DNA from: JBOHER01 sp050701115
Lineage (GTDB): Bacteria > Actinomycetota > Actinomycetes > Mycobacteriales > Pseudonocardiaceae
NCBI GenBank assembly: GCA_050701115.1
Contig: JBOHER010000418.1
Coordinates: 1 to 17,984 of the forward strand
Reading direction: 5' to 3'
Length of the DNA stretch: 17,984 nucleotides
A model generated the notes under the pieces. That model saw only the letters and a list, made by a program, of their open reading frames with translations. It did no database searches and was not told the origin of the DNA. How positions within the stretch are numbered: position 1 is the stretch's first letter; each line of letters starts with the position of its first letter. This document shows positions 6,876-14,014 of the stretch, in pieces. The position numbers and the translations under genes were made by a program.

Positions 6876-7607
6876 ATGACCACCGCACAACCACGGGTCG
6901 CGGTCGTCACCGGTGGCAGCTCAGGCATCGGGCAGGCGACCGTGCAGCGATTGGTCAAGGACGGTTTCCGGGTCGCGGTCGTCGACTTGACCGTCGCCGA
7001 GGATTCCGATGCGGCGTTGTCCGTGCGCGCGAATGTGGCCGACCCGGACGACGTGCAGCGTGCCTTCGGCGAGATCCTCGCGGTGTTCGGCCGGATAGAC
7101 GTGCTGGTGAACAACGCGGGCATCACCGGGTCCGAGTCCGCCACGGTGTGCCACGAGACGCCGGTGGAGGAGTTCGACCGGGTCATCGCCGTCAACGTCC
7201 GCGGGCCGTTCCTGTGCAGCAGTGCCGTGCTGCCGGCCATGCTGGACCAGGGCGGCGGCCACATCATCACCATCGCCTCGGTCGCCGGATTGGTCGTGTT
7301 CCCCCGACGGTGTGCCTACACCACGTCCAAGGGCGCCGCGCTGCAGTTCGCCAAGTCGCTGGCGGTGGACTACGCCGCCAACGGAATCCGGTCGAACGCG
7401 GTGTGCCCCGGGTTCGTGCAGACCCCCATGACCCAGTGGCGGCTGGACATTCCCGAGCTACGTGCCCAGGTGGAAGCCAAGGTGCCGATGGGCCGGGTCG
7501 GCCAACCTGAGGAGATCGCCGACGCCGTCGCCGTGCTCGCCTCCGACCACCTCAGCTACCTCAACGGACACGCCTTCGTCGTCGACGGCGGCTGGACCGC
7601 GCTCTAG
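6876..7607 (+). CDS. short-chain dehydrogenase, probable 2-(R)-hydroxyalkyl-CoM dehydrogenase (XecD-like)
   Basis: This is a classical 243-aa SDR. It has the cofactor motif TGGSSGIG (12-19), D37 at the end of strand 2 (favouring NAD), NNAG (79-82) and the catalytic S135, Y148 and K152. In the Xanthobacter R-hydroxypropyl-CoM dehydrogenase, the CoM sulfonate is held by R152 and R196, which lie 3 residues before and 41 after its catalytic Tyr155. Here arginines occur at exactly those offsets, R145 (PRRCAY) and R189 (TQWRL). This is strong support for a CoM-thioether substrate. The reaction would be NAD-dependent oxidation of a beta-hydroxyalkyl-CoM to the keto or aldehyde form. ATG 6876 follows the flavoprotein stop by three bases, with no strong ribosome site, suggesting coupling. 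Stereochemistry is inferred by residue offsets only. Confidence 0.85.
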   Translation: MTTAQPRVAVVTGGSSGIGQATVQRLVKDGFRVAVVDLTVAEDSDAALSVRANVADPDDVQRAFGEILAVFGRIDVLVNNAGITGSESATVCHETPVEEFDRVIAVNVRGPFLCSSAVLPAMLDQGGGHIITIASVAGLVVFPRRCAYTTSKGAALQFAKSLAVDYAANGIRSNAVCPGFVQTPMTQWRLDIPELRAQVEAKVPMGRVGQPEEIADAVAVLASDHLSYLNGHAFVVDGGWTAL

Positions 7608-7630
7608 GCCGAAACACCAGGAGGGACATC

Positions 7631-8404
7631 ATGGCCGGACGATTGGACGGACGGGCGGCGCTGATCACCGGCGCCGGCTCGGGAATCGGGCGGGCGGCAG
7701 CCGAACTGTTCGCCGCCGAGGGCGCCGGGGTCGCCGTGGTCGACCTGCGCGGGGAGGCGGCCGAGGAGACGGTCGCCAAGATCACCGCGGCGGGCGGGCG
7801 CGCGCTGGCGATCGCCGCGGACGTGACGTCGGCCGAGCAGATCGAGGGAGCCGTCGGCCGGGCGGTGGCCGAGTTCGGCAGGCTGGACCTGCTGTACAAC
7901 AACGCGGGCATCGACAGCCGCGGCTCGGTGGCCGAGGCGCAAGAGTACGACTGGGATCGCTGCTTCGCGGTCAACGTCAAGGGCACCTTCCTGTGCTCGA
8001 AGGCCGCGGTAGGGCACCTGCGGTCCGCCGGCGGCGGGGCGATCGTCAACCAGGGTTCGGTGGCCGGGCTGGTCGCGGTGCCGAACTTCGCCGCCTACTG
8101 CGCGGCCAAGGGCGCGGTCGTCTCGCTCACCCGCTCCATGGCGATCGACCTCGCGCCGCAACGGATCCGGGTCAACGCGATCTGTCCGGGCACGGTGTTC
8201 ACCCCGCTGATGGAGCCGATGCTGCGCGCCCGCGGCGACGGTGACCTCGAGGCCGGGCTGGCCAAGACCCTGGTCAAGTACCCGATCGGCAGGCTCGGCA
8301 CGCCCGAGGAGATCGCCAAGGTGGCGCTGTTCTTGTGCAGCGACGAGTCGTCCTTCATGACCGGTTCGATTGTGACCGCCGATGGCGGGATGACGGCGCA
8401 ATAG
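7631..8404 (+). CDS. short-chain dehydrogenase, probable second hydroxyalkyl-CoM dehydrogenase (XecE-like, S-specific?)
   Basis: The 257-aa SDR has TGAGSGIG (13-20), D38 at the end of strand 2 (NAD preference), NNAG (90-93) and the catalytic S143, Y156 and K160. These positions coincide with those I recall for Xanthobacter S-hydroxypropyl-CoM dehydrogenase. That enzyme uses an Arg/Lys pair in the C-terminal region for the sulfonate; here K212 and K216 (or R199/R201) lie nearby, but the register is uncertain. It does not have the Arg three residues before the Tyr seen in the preceding SDR, so the two are not simple duplicates. A strong AGGAGG site (7619-7624) precedes ATG 7631. Together the SDRs may handle the two enantiomers of a chiral hydroxyalkyl-CoM, or two successive oxidations of a primary alcohol as isoprene-pathway IsoH does. 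Confidence 0.8.
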   Translation: MAGRLDGRAALITGAGSGIGRAAAELFAAEGAGVAVVDLRGEAAEETVAKITAAGGRALAIAADVTSAEQIEGAVGRAVAEFGRLDLLYNNAGIDSRGSVAEAQEYDWDRCFAVNVKGTFLCSKAAVGHLRSAGGGAIVNQGSVAGLVAVPNFAAYCAAKGAVVSLTRSMAIDLAPQRIRVNAICPGTVFTPLMEPMLRARGDGDLEAGLAKTLVKYPIGRLGTPEEIAKVALFLCSDESSFMTGSIVTADGGMTAQ

Positions 8405-8415
8405 GGAGCAGGCTC

Positions 8416-9339
8416 ATGACATTCCACACCGAATCCGACAAGGTCGTCGACCTCGACCGGGCCGCGGCGCTGGTCGCCGACGCCGCGCTCGTCGCGCTGG
8501 GCGGCGGGTTGTCGGCGCGGCTGCCGATGGCGCTGGTGCGCGAGCTCATCCGGCAAGGCAGGCGCGACCTGCACGTGATCGGTTCGGCGCACGGCATCGA
8601 CGTCGATCTGCTCATCGCCGCCGGGGCGTTGGGCGTGTGCGAGGAAAGCTACGTCGGGTTCGAGCAGGACCTCGGACTCGCCCCCGCCTTCCGGCGGGCC
8701 GCCGAACAGGGCGGCGGCGTCGAGATCCGGGAAAGCTGCTGCGCCACGATGCTCACCCAACTGCGGGCAGCCGAGTACGGCCTGCCGTTCCTGCCGGTGC
8801 GGGGCGTCAAGGGCTCCGACATCCGGCGGCTGCACCCGGAGTACCGCGAGGTGACCTGCCCGTTCACCGGGGAGCGGCTGGTAGCCGTCCCGCCGCTGCG
8901 GCCGGACGTCGCGCTGATCCACGCGCCGCTGGGGGACCGGCTCGGCAACCTGCACCTGGAACAGCCCTACGTGCTCGACGAGCGGTTCGCCGCGGCCTCG
9001 CGCAATGTCGTCGCGACCGTGGAGCGGGTGAGGGCGACCGAGGATGTGGTGCGGGCGGGCGTGACCATCCCGGCCCACCTCGTCGCCGCGGTTGCCGAGG
9101 TGCCCTACGGCGCCCACCCGAGCTCCTGCTACCCCGGCTACGCCTACGACCGGCCGCACCTGGTCAGCTACATCCGCGCGGCGACGGCAGGCGGGCAGGC
9201 GCTGGCGGACTACCTCGACGAGTACGTGACCGGCACGCCCACCGAGGAGGCCTACCGCAAGGCGGTCGGCGAGGACCAACTGGCCGCGCTCGGCGCCTGG
9301 TCGGAGTCCACCGAGCAGTGGAAGGAGCTGTTCCGATGA
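8416..9339 (+). CDS. class I CoA transferase, alpha subunit (glutaconate CoA-transferase A type)
   Basis: The 307-aa protein matches GctA-type alpha subunits of class I CoA transferases. It has the CoA-binding-like ALGGGLSARLPMALVRELIR (27-46) and GAHPSSCYPGYAYD (232-245), the latter typical of glutaconate-type A chains. ATG 8416 has GGGAG seven to eight bases upstream. Its stop overlaps the ATG of the beta subunit (ATGA), as expected for a stoichiometric heteromer. The complex would move CoA from a donor acyl-CoA to a carboxylate made from the epoxide-derived carbon, or to a beta-keto acid. The IpdA subunit of the steroid-ring hydrolase IpdAB is a relative; the catalytic glutamate of the neighbouring beta subunit favours transferase activity. 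Confidence 0.85.
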   Translation: MTFHTESDKVVDLDRAAALVADAALVALGGGLSARLPMALVRELIRQGRRDLHVIGSAHGIDVDLLIAAGALGVCEESYVGFEQDLGLAPAFRRAAEQGGGVEIRESCCATMLTQLRAAEYGLPFLPVRGVKGSDIRRLHPEYREVTCPFTGERLVAVPPLRPDVALIHAPLGDRLGNLHLEQPYVLDERFAAASRNVVATVERVRATEDVVRAGVTIPAHLVAAVAEVPYGAHPSSCYPGYAYDRPHLVSYIRAATAGGQALADYLDEYVTGTPTEEAYRKAVGEDQLAALGAWSESTEQWKELFR

Positions 9340-10166
9340 GCTTCTCGATCGACGAGTGGTTCGTGGTGGCGCTGGCCCGCACCATCCGGGACCGGGAGGT
9401 CGTCTTCCACGGCTTCGGCAGCCCGTGCGCGCAGGTGGCGATGCACGTGGCGCGGCGCTGCTTCGCCCGCGAGATGCTGCTGGTCGAAGGGGCCACCTAC
9501 GCGGTCAACCCCGATCCGCCGTTCATCCCGCCCACCGGCAACGAGCAAAGCCTGCAGCACGGCGCGACATACCGGATGCGCTTCGAGGAGTTCTTCGACG
9601 CCGCCCTGCGCGGGGACGTCGACCGGATGTTCCTCTCCGGTGGACAGATCGACGGCTACGGCAACACCAATGTCACCGCGATCGGCCCGCTGGAGCGGCC
9701 GAAGGTCAAGCTCGGCGGCGGTGGGGGCGGCTGCAACCTGGCTGCGACCATCCGGCAGCTGACGCTGTGGACGACCCGGCACCGGTCGGGCCGCGCGCTG
9801 GTGGCCGACTGCGACTTCGTCACCGACATGGGCCACCACACGCGAGAAGGCAGCCGCACCGAGCTCGGATTCACCGGCGGCGGGCCGCAGTGGCTGGTCA
9901 CCGAGCTCGGGGTGTTCGACTACGACGCGGGCGGCCATGCGCGGCTGCGCCGGGTGTTCCCGGACGTCGACCTCGACACCATCCGCGCGGCCACCGGCTT
10001 CGAGCTGCGGGTGGCACGCGACCTGCGGCCGGTCGATCCGCCGAGCGCCGCCGAGATCGCGGCGGTGCGCAGCATCGACCCGTTGGGCGTGCGCCGCTCG
10101 GAGTTCGCGCCGGAGGAACTGCGCCGCAGCTTCACCCACGGCTCAATGGGGCCGTGCGCGTGTTGA
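9336..10166 (+). CDS. class I CoA transferase, beta subunit (glutaconate CoA-transferase B type)
   Basis: The 276-aa protein aligns by eye with GctB through the block SGGQIDGYGNTNVTAIG followed by the glycine-rich KLGGGGGG, and through a later G..PQWLVTELGVF segment. The catalytic glutamate of GctB (E54 in Acidaminococcus, within VESG) corresponds to E51 in LLVEGATY, so the thioester-forming residue is present. ATG 9336 lies inside the alpha subunit's stop region, with AAGGAG eight bases upstream. The C-terminus ends CAC and overlaps the start of the acyl-CoA synthetase gene. Substrate is not readable from sequence. A carboxylated or oxidised product of epoxide breakdown is the contextual guess. 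Confidence 0.87.
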   Translation: MSFSIDEWFVVALARTIRDREVVFHGFGSPCAQVAMHVARRCFAREMLLVEGATYAVNPDPPFIPPTGNEQSLQHGATYRMRFEEFFDAALRGDVDRMFLSGGQIDGYGNTNVTAIGPLERPKVKLGGGGGGCNLAATIRQLTLWTTRHRSGRALVADCDFVTDMGHHTREGSRTELGFTGGGPQWLVTELGVFDYDAGGHARLRRVFPDVDLDTIRAATGFELRVARDLRPVDPPSAAEIAAVRSIDPLGVRRSEFAPEELRRSFTHGSMGPCAC

Positions 10167-12301
10167 CCGCCAGCGCGGCCCTGACCGCGGTGTTCGAACC
10201 CCGCCGGGTCGCGCTGGTCGGCGCCTCCGACCGGCCGGGCACCGCGGGTCGGCTGTTCTGGGACAACCTTGCCAGCTTCCCCGGTGAGGTCGTGCCGGTC
10301 ACGCCCTCGGCGGCCGAGGTGGGTGGTCATCGGTCGGTGCCGACCTTGCGTGACATCGACGGCGACGTCGACCTGGCGGTCGTGGTGACCCCGGCTCCGG
10401 CCGTGGCCGGGGTGATCGCCGACGCCGCGGCCAAGGGGATCCCGGCCGCGGTGGTGATCAGCGGCGGGTTCGCCGAAGCCGGGCCGGAGGGCGTGCGGTG
10501 GCAGGACGAGGTGCTGGCCGCCGCCCGCGCGGGCGGGGTGCGGATCATCGGGCCCAACTGCTTCGGCGTGCAGAACTGCGACCTCGGGCTGAACGCCTCA
10601 CTGGCCACCGGGCTGCCCGAAGGCGGTGGGGGCATCAGCCTGGTGACCCAGTCCGGCTCATACGGCATGGCCGTCCACACCCTAGCGGCCGACGAGCGCA
10701 CCCGGTTCGCCAAGGTGTGCGCGACCGGGAACAAGGCCGACCTCGCCGACGCCGAACTCCTGCGCTATCTCGGGTCCGACCCGGCCACCCGCACGCTGTG
10801 CTTCCTGTCCGAGTCGCTGCCGGACGGCCGGGCCTTCGTCGATGCGGCGCGCGAGATCACCCCGCACAAACCGGTGATCGTCACCCGGACGGGCCGCTCG
10901 CTCGCCGGGGCCCGCGCCGCCTTCTCACACACCGCCGCGCTGGCGACGCACCAACGCCTGGCCCGTGCCGCGCTGGAGCAGGCGGGCGCGACGGTGGTGG
11001 GGTCGGGGCTGGAGATGCTGGACGCCGCGCGGGCGTTGGACACCCAGCCGCAGGCCACCGGTGCGCGCGTCGGGATCATCACCAACTCCGGGGGCACCGG
11101 GGTGGAGCTGACCGACCTGCTGTCCGAAGAAGGCCTGTCCGTGCCGGAGCTGTCTGCTGGCTTGGTGGACGAGCTGCGCCCGCTGCTGCCCACGTTCGCC
11201 GGCGCGCGCAACCCGGTGGACATCACGCCCGTCTGGCGCCGGTTCACCGAGCTGTATCCGGCGATGGTCGACCGGCTGGCCCGCTCGGGCGAGGTGGACG
11301 TGGTGATCCCGGTGTTGCTGCAGCGCGCGGCGGACGAGGCGGTCGCGGCGGCGGTGCTGGATGCGGTCGCCGCGCTGCGCGCCGACGGAGTGACCGTGCC
11401 GGTGTACGTGTGCTGGGTCGCGCCGCGAGCCGATCGGGCGGGCGCGGACCTGCTGCAGGAGGCGGGAGTGCCCTGCTTCGACTGGCCCGAGCGGACCGCC
11501 CGAGCGGTCGCTCACGCCGTTCGGTACGCCGTCGCACGGACCCGGCCGCCGCGCCATCTTCCGCAGCCGAGGGGGTTCGGCCCGTTGCCTGCGCTGCCCG
11601 AGGGGGCGTTGGACATCGAGCGGGCGGCCGAGTTGCTGACCGCCGCGGGTATCGAGCTGCTCCCCGGCCGGGTGTGCGCATCGGCCCGGGAAGCGGTCGC
11701 CGCCGCCGAGGATCTCGGCTACCCGGTGGTCGGCAAGGCGGTGCACCCGGAGCTTGTGCACAAGAGCGACGTGGGCGGCGTGCGGCTCGGGCTGGCCGAT
11801 GTCGCGGCGGTGGCGGCCTCGGCCGATGACCTGCTCGCGCTGGCCCCGGGAGCTCGGGTGCTGGTGCAGCGGCAGGGTACGGGCGTGGAAGTCGTCGTCG
11901 GCGGCCTCCGGGACCCCCAGTTCGGGGCGGGTGTGCTGGTCGGCTTGGGCGGGGCGTTCGTCGAGGTGCTCGATGACGTCGCGCTCGGGCTCGCTCCGCT
12001 GTCCGAGGAGCACGCGCGTGACCTGCTCGGCCGGTTGCGCGGTTACCCGCTGCTGGCCGGTGCGCGCGGACGGGAGCCGGTGGACCTGGCGGCGCTGGCG
12101 CGCCTGGTGACGCGGATCGGCGACCTGCTCGTGGCGGTACCGGCGATCACCGAACTCGATCTCAACCCGGTGTTGTGCGACGCAGCCGGCTGCGTGGCGG
12201 CCGACTGGCGCGTGAAGGGCCGGAATCGGTCCTCCCAGGACGAGGTTCGGGCGACGGATTCGCCCGGCCATGGCGGAGAAATGGGGGCCTTTGCTCCGTA
12301 G
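10160..12301 (+). CDS. ADP-forming acyl-CoA synthetase (acetyl-CoA synthetase ADP-forming / succinyl-CoA ligase superfamily), fused alpha-beta type
   Basis: The product is a 713-aa fusion. It has an N-terminal CoA-binding domain (FEPRRVALVGAS, about 12-23, through SGGFAE at 101-106 and GPNCFGV at 131-137). A succinyl-CoA-ligase-like domain follows, with the phosphohistidine motif ARAAFSHT (H257, the residue phosphorylated in ADP-forming acetyl-CoA synthetases). The C-terminal ATP-grasp region starts near 485 and contains GKAVHPELVHKSDVGGVRLGL, LVGLGGAFVEVLDD and ELDLNPVL. It interconverts acyl-CoA plus ADP and phosphate with acid, CoA and ATP, so it may activate a CoM-linked acid or harvest ATP. 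I chose GTG 10160, eight bases after a GGGG and overlapping the beta-subunit stop; GTG 10154 and TTG 10163 are alternatives. The last 30 residues are an unconserved-looking tail. Confidence 0.87.
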   Translation: MLTASAALTAVFEPRRVALVGASDRPGTAGRLFWDNLASFPGEVVPVTPSAAEVGGHRSVPTLRDIDGDVDLAVVVTPAPAVAGVIADAAAKGIPAAVVISGGFAEAGPEGVRWQDEVLAAARAGGVRIIGPNCFGVQNCDLGLNASLATGLPEGGGGISLVTQSGSYGMAVHTLAADERTRFAKVCATGNKADLADAELLRYLGSDPATRTLCFLSESLPDGRAFVDAAREITPHKPVIVTRTGRSLAGARAAFSHTAALATHQRLARAALEQAGATVVGSGLEMLDAARALDTQPQATGARVGIITNSGGTGVELTDLLSEEGLSVPELSAGLVDELRPLLPTFAGARNPVDITPVWRRFTELYPAMVDRLARSGEVDVVIPVLLQRAADEAVAAAVLDAVAALRADGVTVPVYVCWVAPRADRAGADLLQEAGVPCFDWPERTARAVAHAVRYAVARTRPPRHLPQPRGFGPLPALPEGALDIERAAELLTAAGIELLPGRVCASAREAVAAAEDLGYPVVGKAVHPELVHKSDVGGVRLGLADVAAVAASADDLLALAPGARVLVQRQGTGVEVVVGGLRDPQFGAGVLVGLGGAFVEVLDDVALGLAPLSEEHARDLLGRLRGYPLLAGARGREPVDLAALARLVTRIGDLLVAVPAITELDLNPVLCDAAGCVAADWRVKGRNRSSQDEVRATDSPGHGGEMGAFAP

Positions 12302-12342
12302 CGTTTGGTCTATTCCCGCTGTCTCAAGGAAAGGGCAATGCC

Positions 12343-13449
12343 ATGCGAGTCGGATCGCAAGACGTACTGCTGCCCACGACGATGGTCGGTAACTACCCGA
12401 ACCCACGTTGGTATGACGGACGGGCGTTCGCGGTGTATCCCCAGGGCGAATTCATCCACGACTCGATCAGCCGGGAAGCACTGGACGACGCCGTCGGCGC
12501 GATCGTGCACGACCAGGAGAACGCCGGACTGGACGTGATCAGTGACGGCAGAGTGTACGGCGGAGACTCGCCGTACGGCACGATCCTCTATCACTATGTA
12601 CAGCGGATGACCGGCTACAAGCTGTCCGGTCCGCCGATCGGACTGCCGATCTACTCGACGCTGTTCGCACCGACGTGTACCGGCGAAGTACGCCGGGAGC
12701 ACCCGTTCCACCTGGCCACTCTGCGGGCCGTCCGGCGGGCTACGAAGAAGCCGGTGAAGATCTCCTACACCGGTATCCAGGTGCTCGCCGCGGCCACCAA
12801 CAACCAGTTCTACAAGGAAACCAAGGAATTGGCGCTGGCGATCGCCAAGGCGTTCAACGAGGACCTCAAGGAACTGGCGGACAACGGCTGCGACATCGTT
12901 CAATTCGACGAGTTCGTCTGGCCCTACGGCATGGGCGACTGGGAAATCGAAGTGCTGAACAAGGCCGTCGACGGTGTGACCATGCAGAGCTGGGTGCACA
13001 CCTGCTGGGGCAACTACTCCGGTACGCCCGGCTACTTCCCGGATGAGGAGGAAACCGAGTTCGGCGCCTGGGTGCTCGACCGGCGTCCGTCATCGGCGCC
13101 CGCCCCGGAACGGGCCCAGGCCCTGTTCCCGCAGGTGAACGACGCCAACATCAACGCGCTGAACTACGAGGTCGGCCGGATGGGCCCGGATGACCTGAAG
13201 CCGCTGTCGGATCATGGCTTCGCGAAGGATTTCGTCGCCGGGATCATCGACGTCAAGAGCACCATCACCGAGACAGCCGACGAGGTCGCCGACCGGATCC
13301 GCGGCGTCCTGGAGTTCGTCCCCGCCGAGCGGGTGGGCCTGTCCACCGACTGCGGATTGATCAACCTGCCCAGGATGATCGCCGCGAGCAAGCTGCGCGC
13401 GCTCGCCGACGGCGCCGCCATCGTCCGGAAGGAACTGGAGGCCAAGTAG
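12343..13449 (+). CDS. epoxyalkane:coenzyme M transferase (MetE-like zinc enzyme)
   Basis: The 368-aa product belongs to the cobalamin-independent methionine synthase C-terminal-like family and matches epoxyalkane:CoM transferase (XecA in Xanthobacter, EtnE in ethene-oxidising Mycobacterium and Nocardioides). It begins TTMVGNYPNPRWYDGR and carries the full zinc site: H219 and C221 in WVHTCWG, and C337 in LSTDCGL. This corresponds to His218, Cys220 and Cys341 of the Xanthobacter enzyme. The conserved Q-FDE acidic motif is at 187-190. It activates the CoM thiol on zinc to open an epoxide, giving beta-hydroxyalkyl-CoM. ATG 12343 has AAGGAAAGGG seven bases upstream, and 41 bases separate it from the synthetase stop. 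It is the last gene of the operon and the most diagnostic protein here. A methionine synthase is unlikely: the N-terminal MetE domain is absent and the context is CoM. Confidence 0.92.
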   Translation: MRVGSQDVLLPTTMVGNYPNPRWYDGRAFAVYPQGEFIHDSISREALDDAVGAIVHDQENAGLDVISDGRVYGGDSPYGTILYHYVQRMTGYKLSGPPIGLPIYSTLFAPTCTGEVRREHPFHLATLRAVRRATKKPVKISYTGIQVLAAATNNQFYKETKELALAIAKAFNEDLKELADNGCDIVQFDEFVWPYGMGDWEIEVLNKAVDGVTMQSWVHTCWGNYSGTPGYFPDEEETEFGAWVLDRRPSSAPAPERAQALFPQVNDANINALNYEVGRMGPDDLKPLSDHGFAKDFVAGIIDVKSTITETADEVADRIRGVLEFVPAERVGLSTDCGLINLPRMIAASKLRALADGAAIVRKELEAK

Positions 13450-13479
13450 CACGGAGAGCGGTTGCCGCCTAGCGGGGTG

Positions 13480-13527
13480 CCTCGTGCGTGAAAGTCGCCC
13501 CTCCGAGGGCCGTTATCACGCACGAGG
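13480..13527. repeat. 12-bp perfect inverted repeat (hairpin) between convergent genes
   Basis: CCTCGTGCGTGA (13480-13491) and TCACGCACGAGG (13516-13527) are exact reverse complements around a 24-base loop. The loop itself contains a smaller GCCC...GGGC hairpin. It begins 30 bases after the transferase stop, and its right arm contains the stop codon of the minus-strand VOC remnant. It could end transcription from both sides, although no T-run follows in either direction. It could equally be one copy of a dispersed intergenic element. Confidence 0.6.
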
Positions 13528-13874
13528 TTCTGTGCGCATTCCCGAGCCGCTGCCGTAGCGCCGGGTGATGATCTCTAGGAAGTGGCCGTCGGGGTGCGTG
13601 ACCTACACCTCCCGCCGCCGTCGTTGGTGTTGATCCGGCCGGCACCCCTGTGACCGTGCACCGGGACGGACAGCCGGTCGCGTCCTCCGAAGTCCGGAGC
13701 ATCGAGTAGTTCCGCAAGACCGGCGTGCAGACCGCGACCACCGGGGACACCGTCGGCCGAGCTGCGGGCCTGCCCCAGCCCGAGACGTTCGAGTTCCTCG
13801 GTCGCACGAGGCCACCGGGCGACGCGGCACTGGCACAGGGCGCTGCGGCGCCGCAGCCAGCGCAGCCGACTCAC
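13516..13874 (-). pseudogene. VOC-family (glyoxalase / bleomycin-resistance-like) remnant with frameshift
   Basis: Reading the minus strand, an open frame from GTG 13874 includes ATEELERLGLGQAR, DRLSVPVHG and GRINTNDGGG. The sequence then continues in another frame with VTHPDGHFLEIITRRYGSG to a TGA at 13516-13518. INTNDGG followed by a short linker and DPDGH-LE-ITR-YG is the usual C-terminal end of VOC metalloenzymes, so the two halves belong together. Loss of a single G in the GGCGGCGGG run near 13610 explains the break. The N-terminal part is poorly recognisable and may hold further damage. With 13875-14014 it makes up the 565-base interval without an intact gene. A sequencing error cannot be excluded. 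Confidence 0.55.
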
Positions 13875-14014
13875 CTGGAAGCGGATGGACCGTCTCGCGA
13901 AACGATGGTTACCACCCGCCCGTGTGACGCATCCGTTCCCGGCGGCGCGCTTTGCGCGCTGCAGTGGGTTTACCCGGCTGTGGCATGCTCGGCAGCCACG
14001 GCAGAGGAGGGCTT
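13875..14014. other. gene-free stretch upstream of the 204-aa gene
   Basis: I see no coding sequence here. It must contain the promoter of the following plus-strand operon, but no convincing -35/-10 pair is visible. A small palindrome GCGCGC-TTT-GCGCGC lies at 13945-13959. The strong ribosome site AGGAGG at 14005-14010 belongs to the next gene. Confidence 0.4.

Noticed and set aside
9356..10159. N-terminal extension of the acyl-CoA synthetase frame
   Set aside because: This part lies out of frame over the CoA-transferase beta gene, is arginine-rich and unlike any domain; the synthetase begins at the CoA-binding domain near 10160.
8416..10166. IpdAB-type ring-opening hydrolase
   Set aside because: The beta chain keeps the catalytic glutamate of true CoA transferases (VEG at 50-52), and no steroid-degradation genes are near.
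13945..13959. GCGCGC-TTT-GCGCGC palindrome as terminator or operator
   Set aside because: It is short, simple GC alternation with no T-run and no clear promoter relation; easily due to chance.
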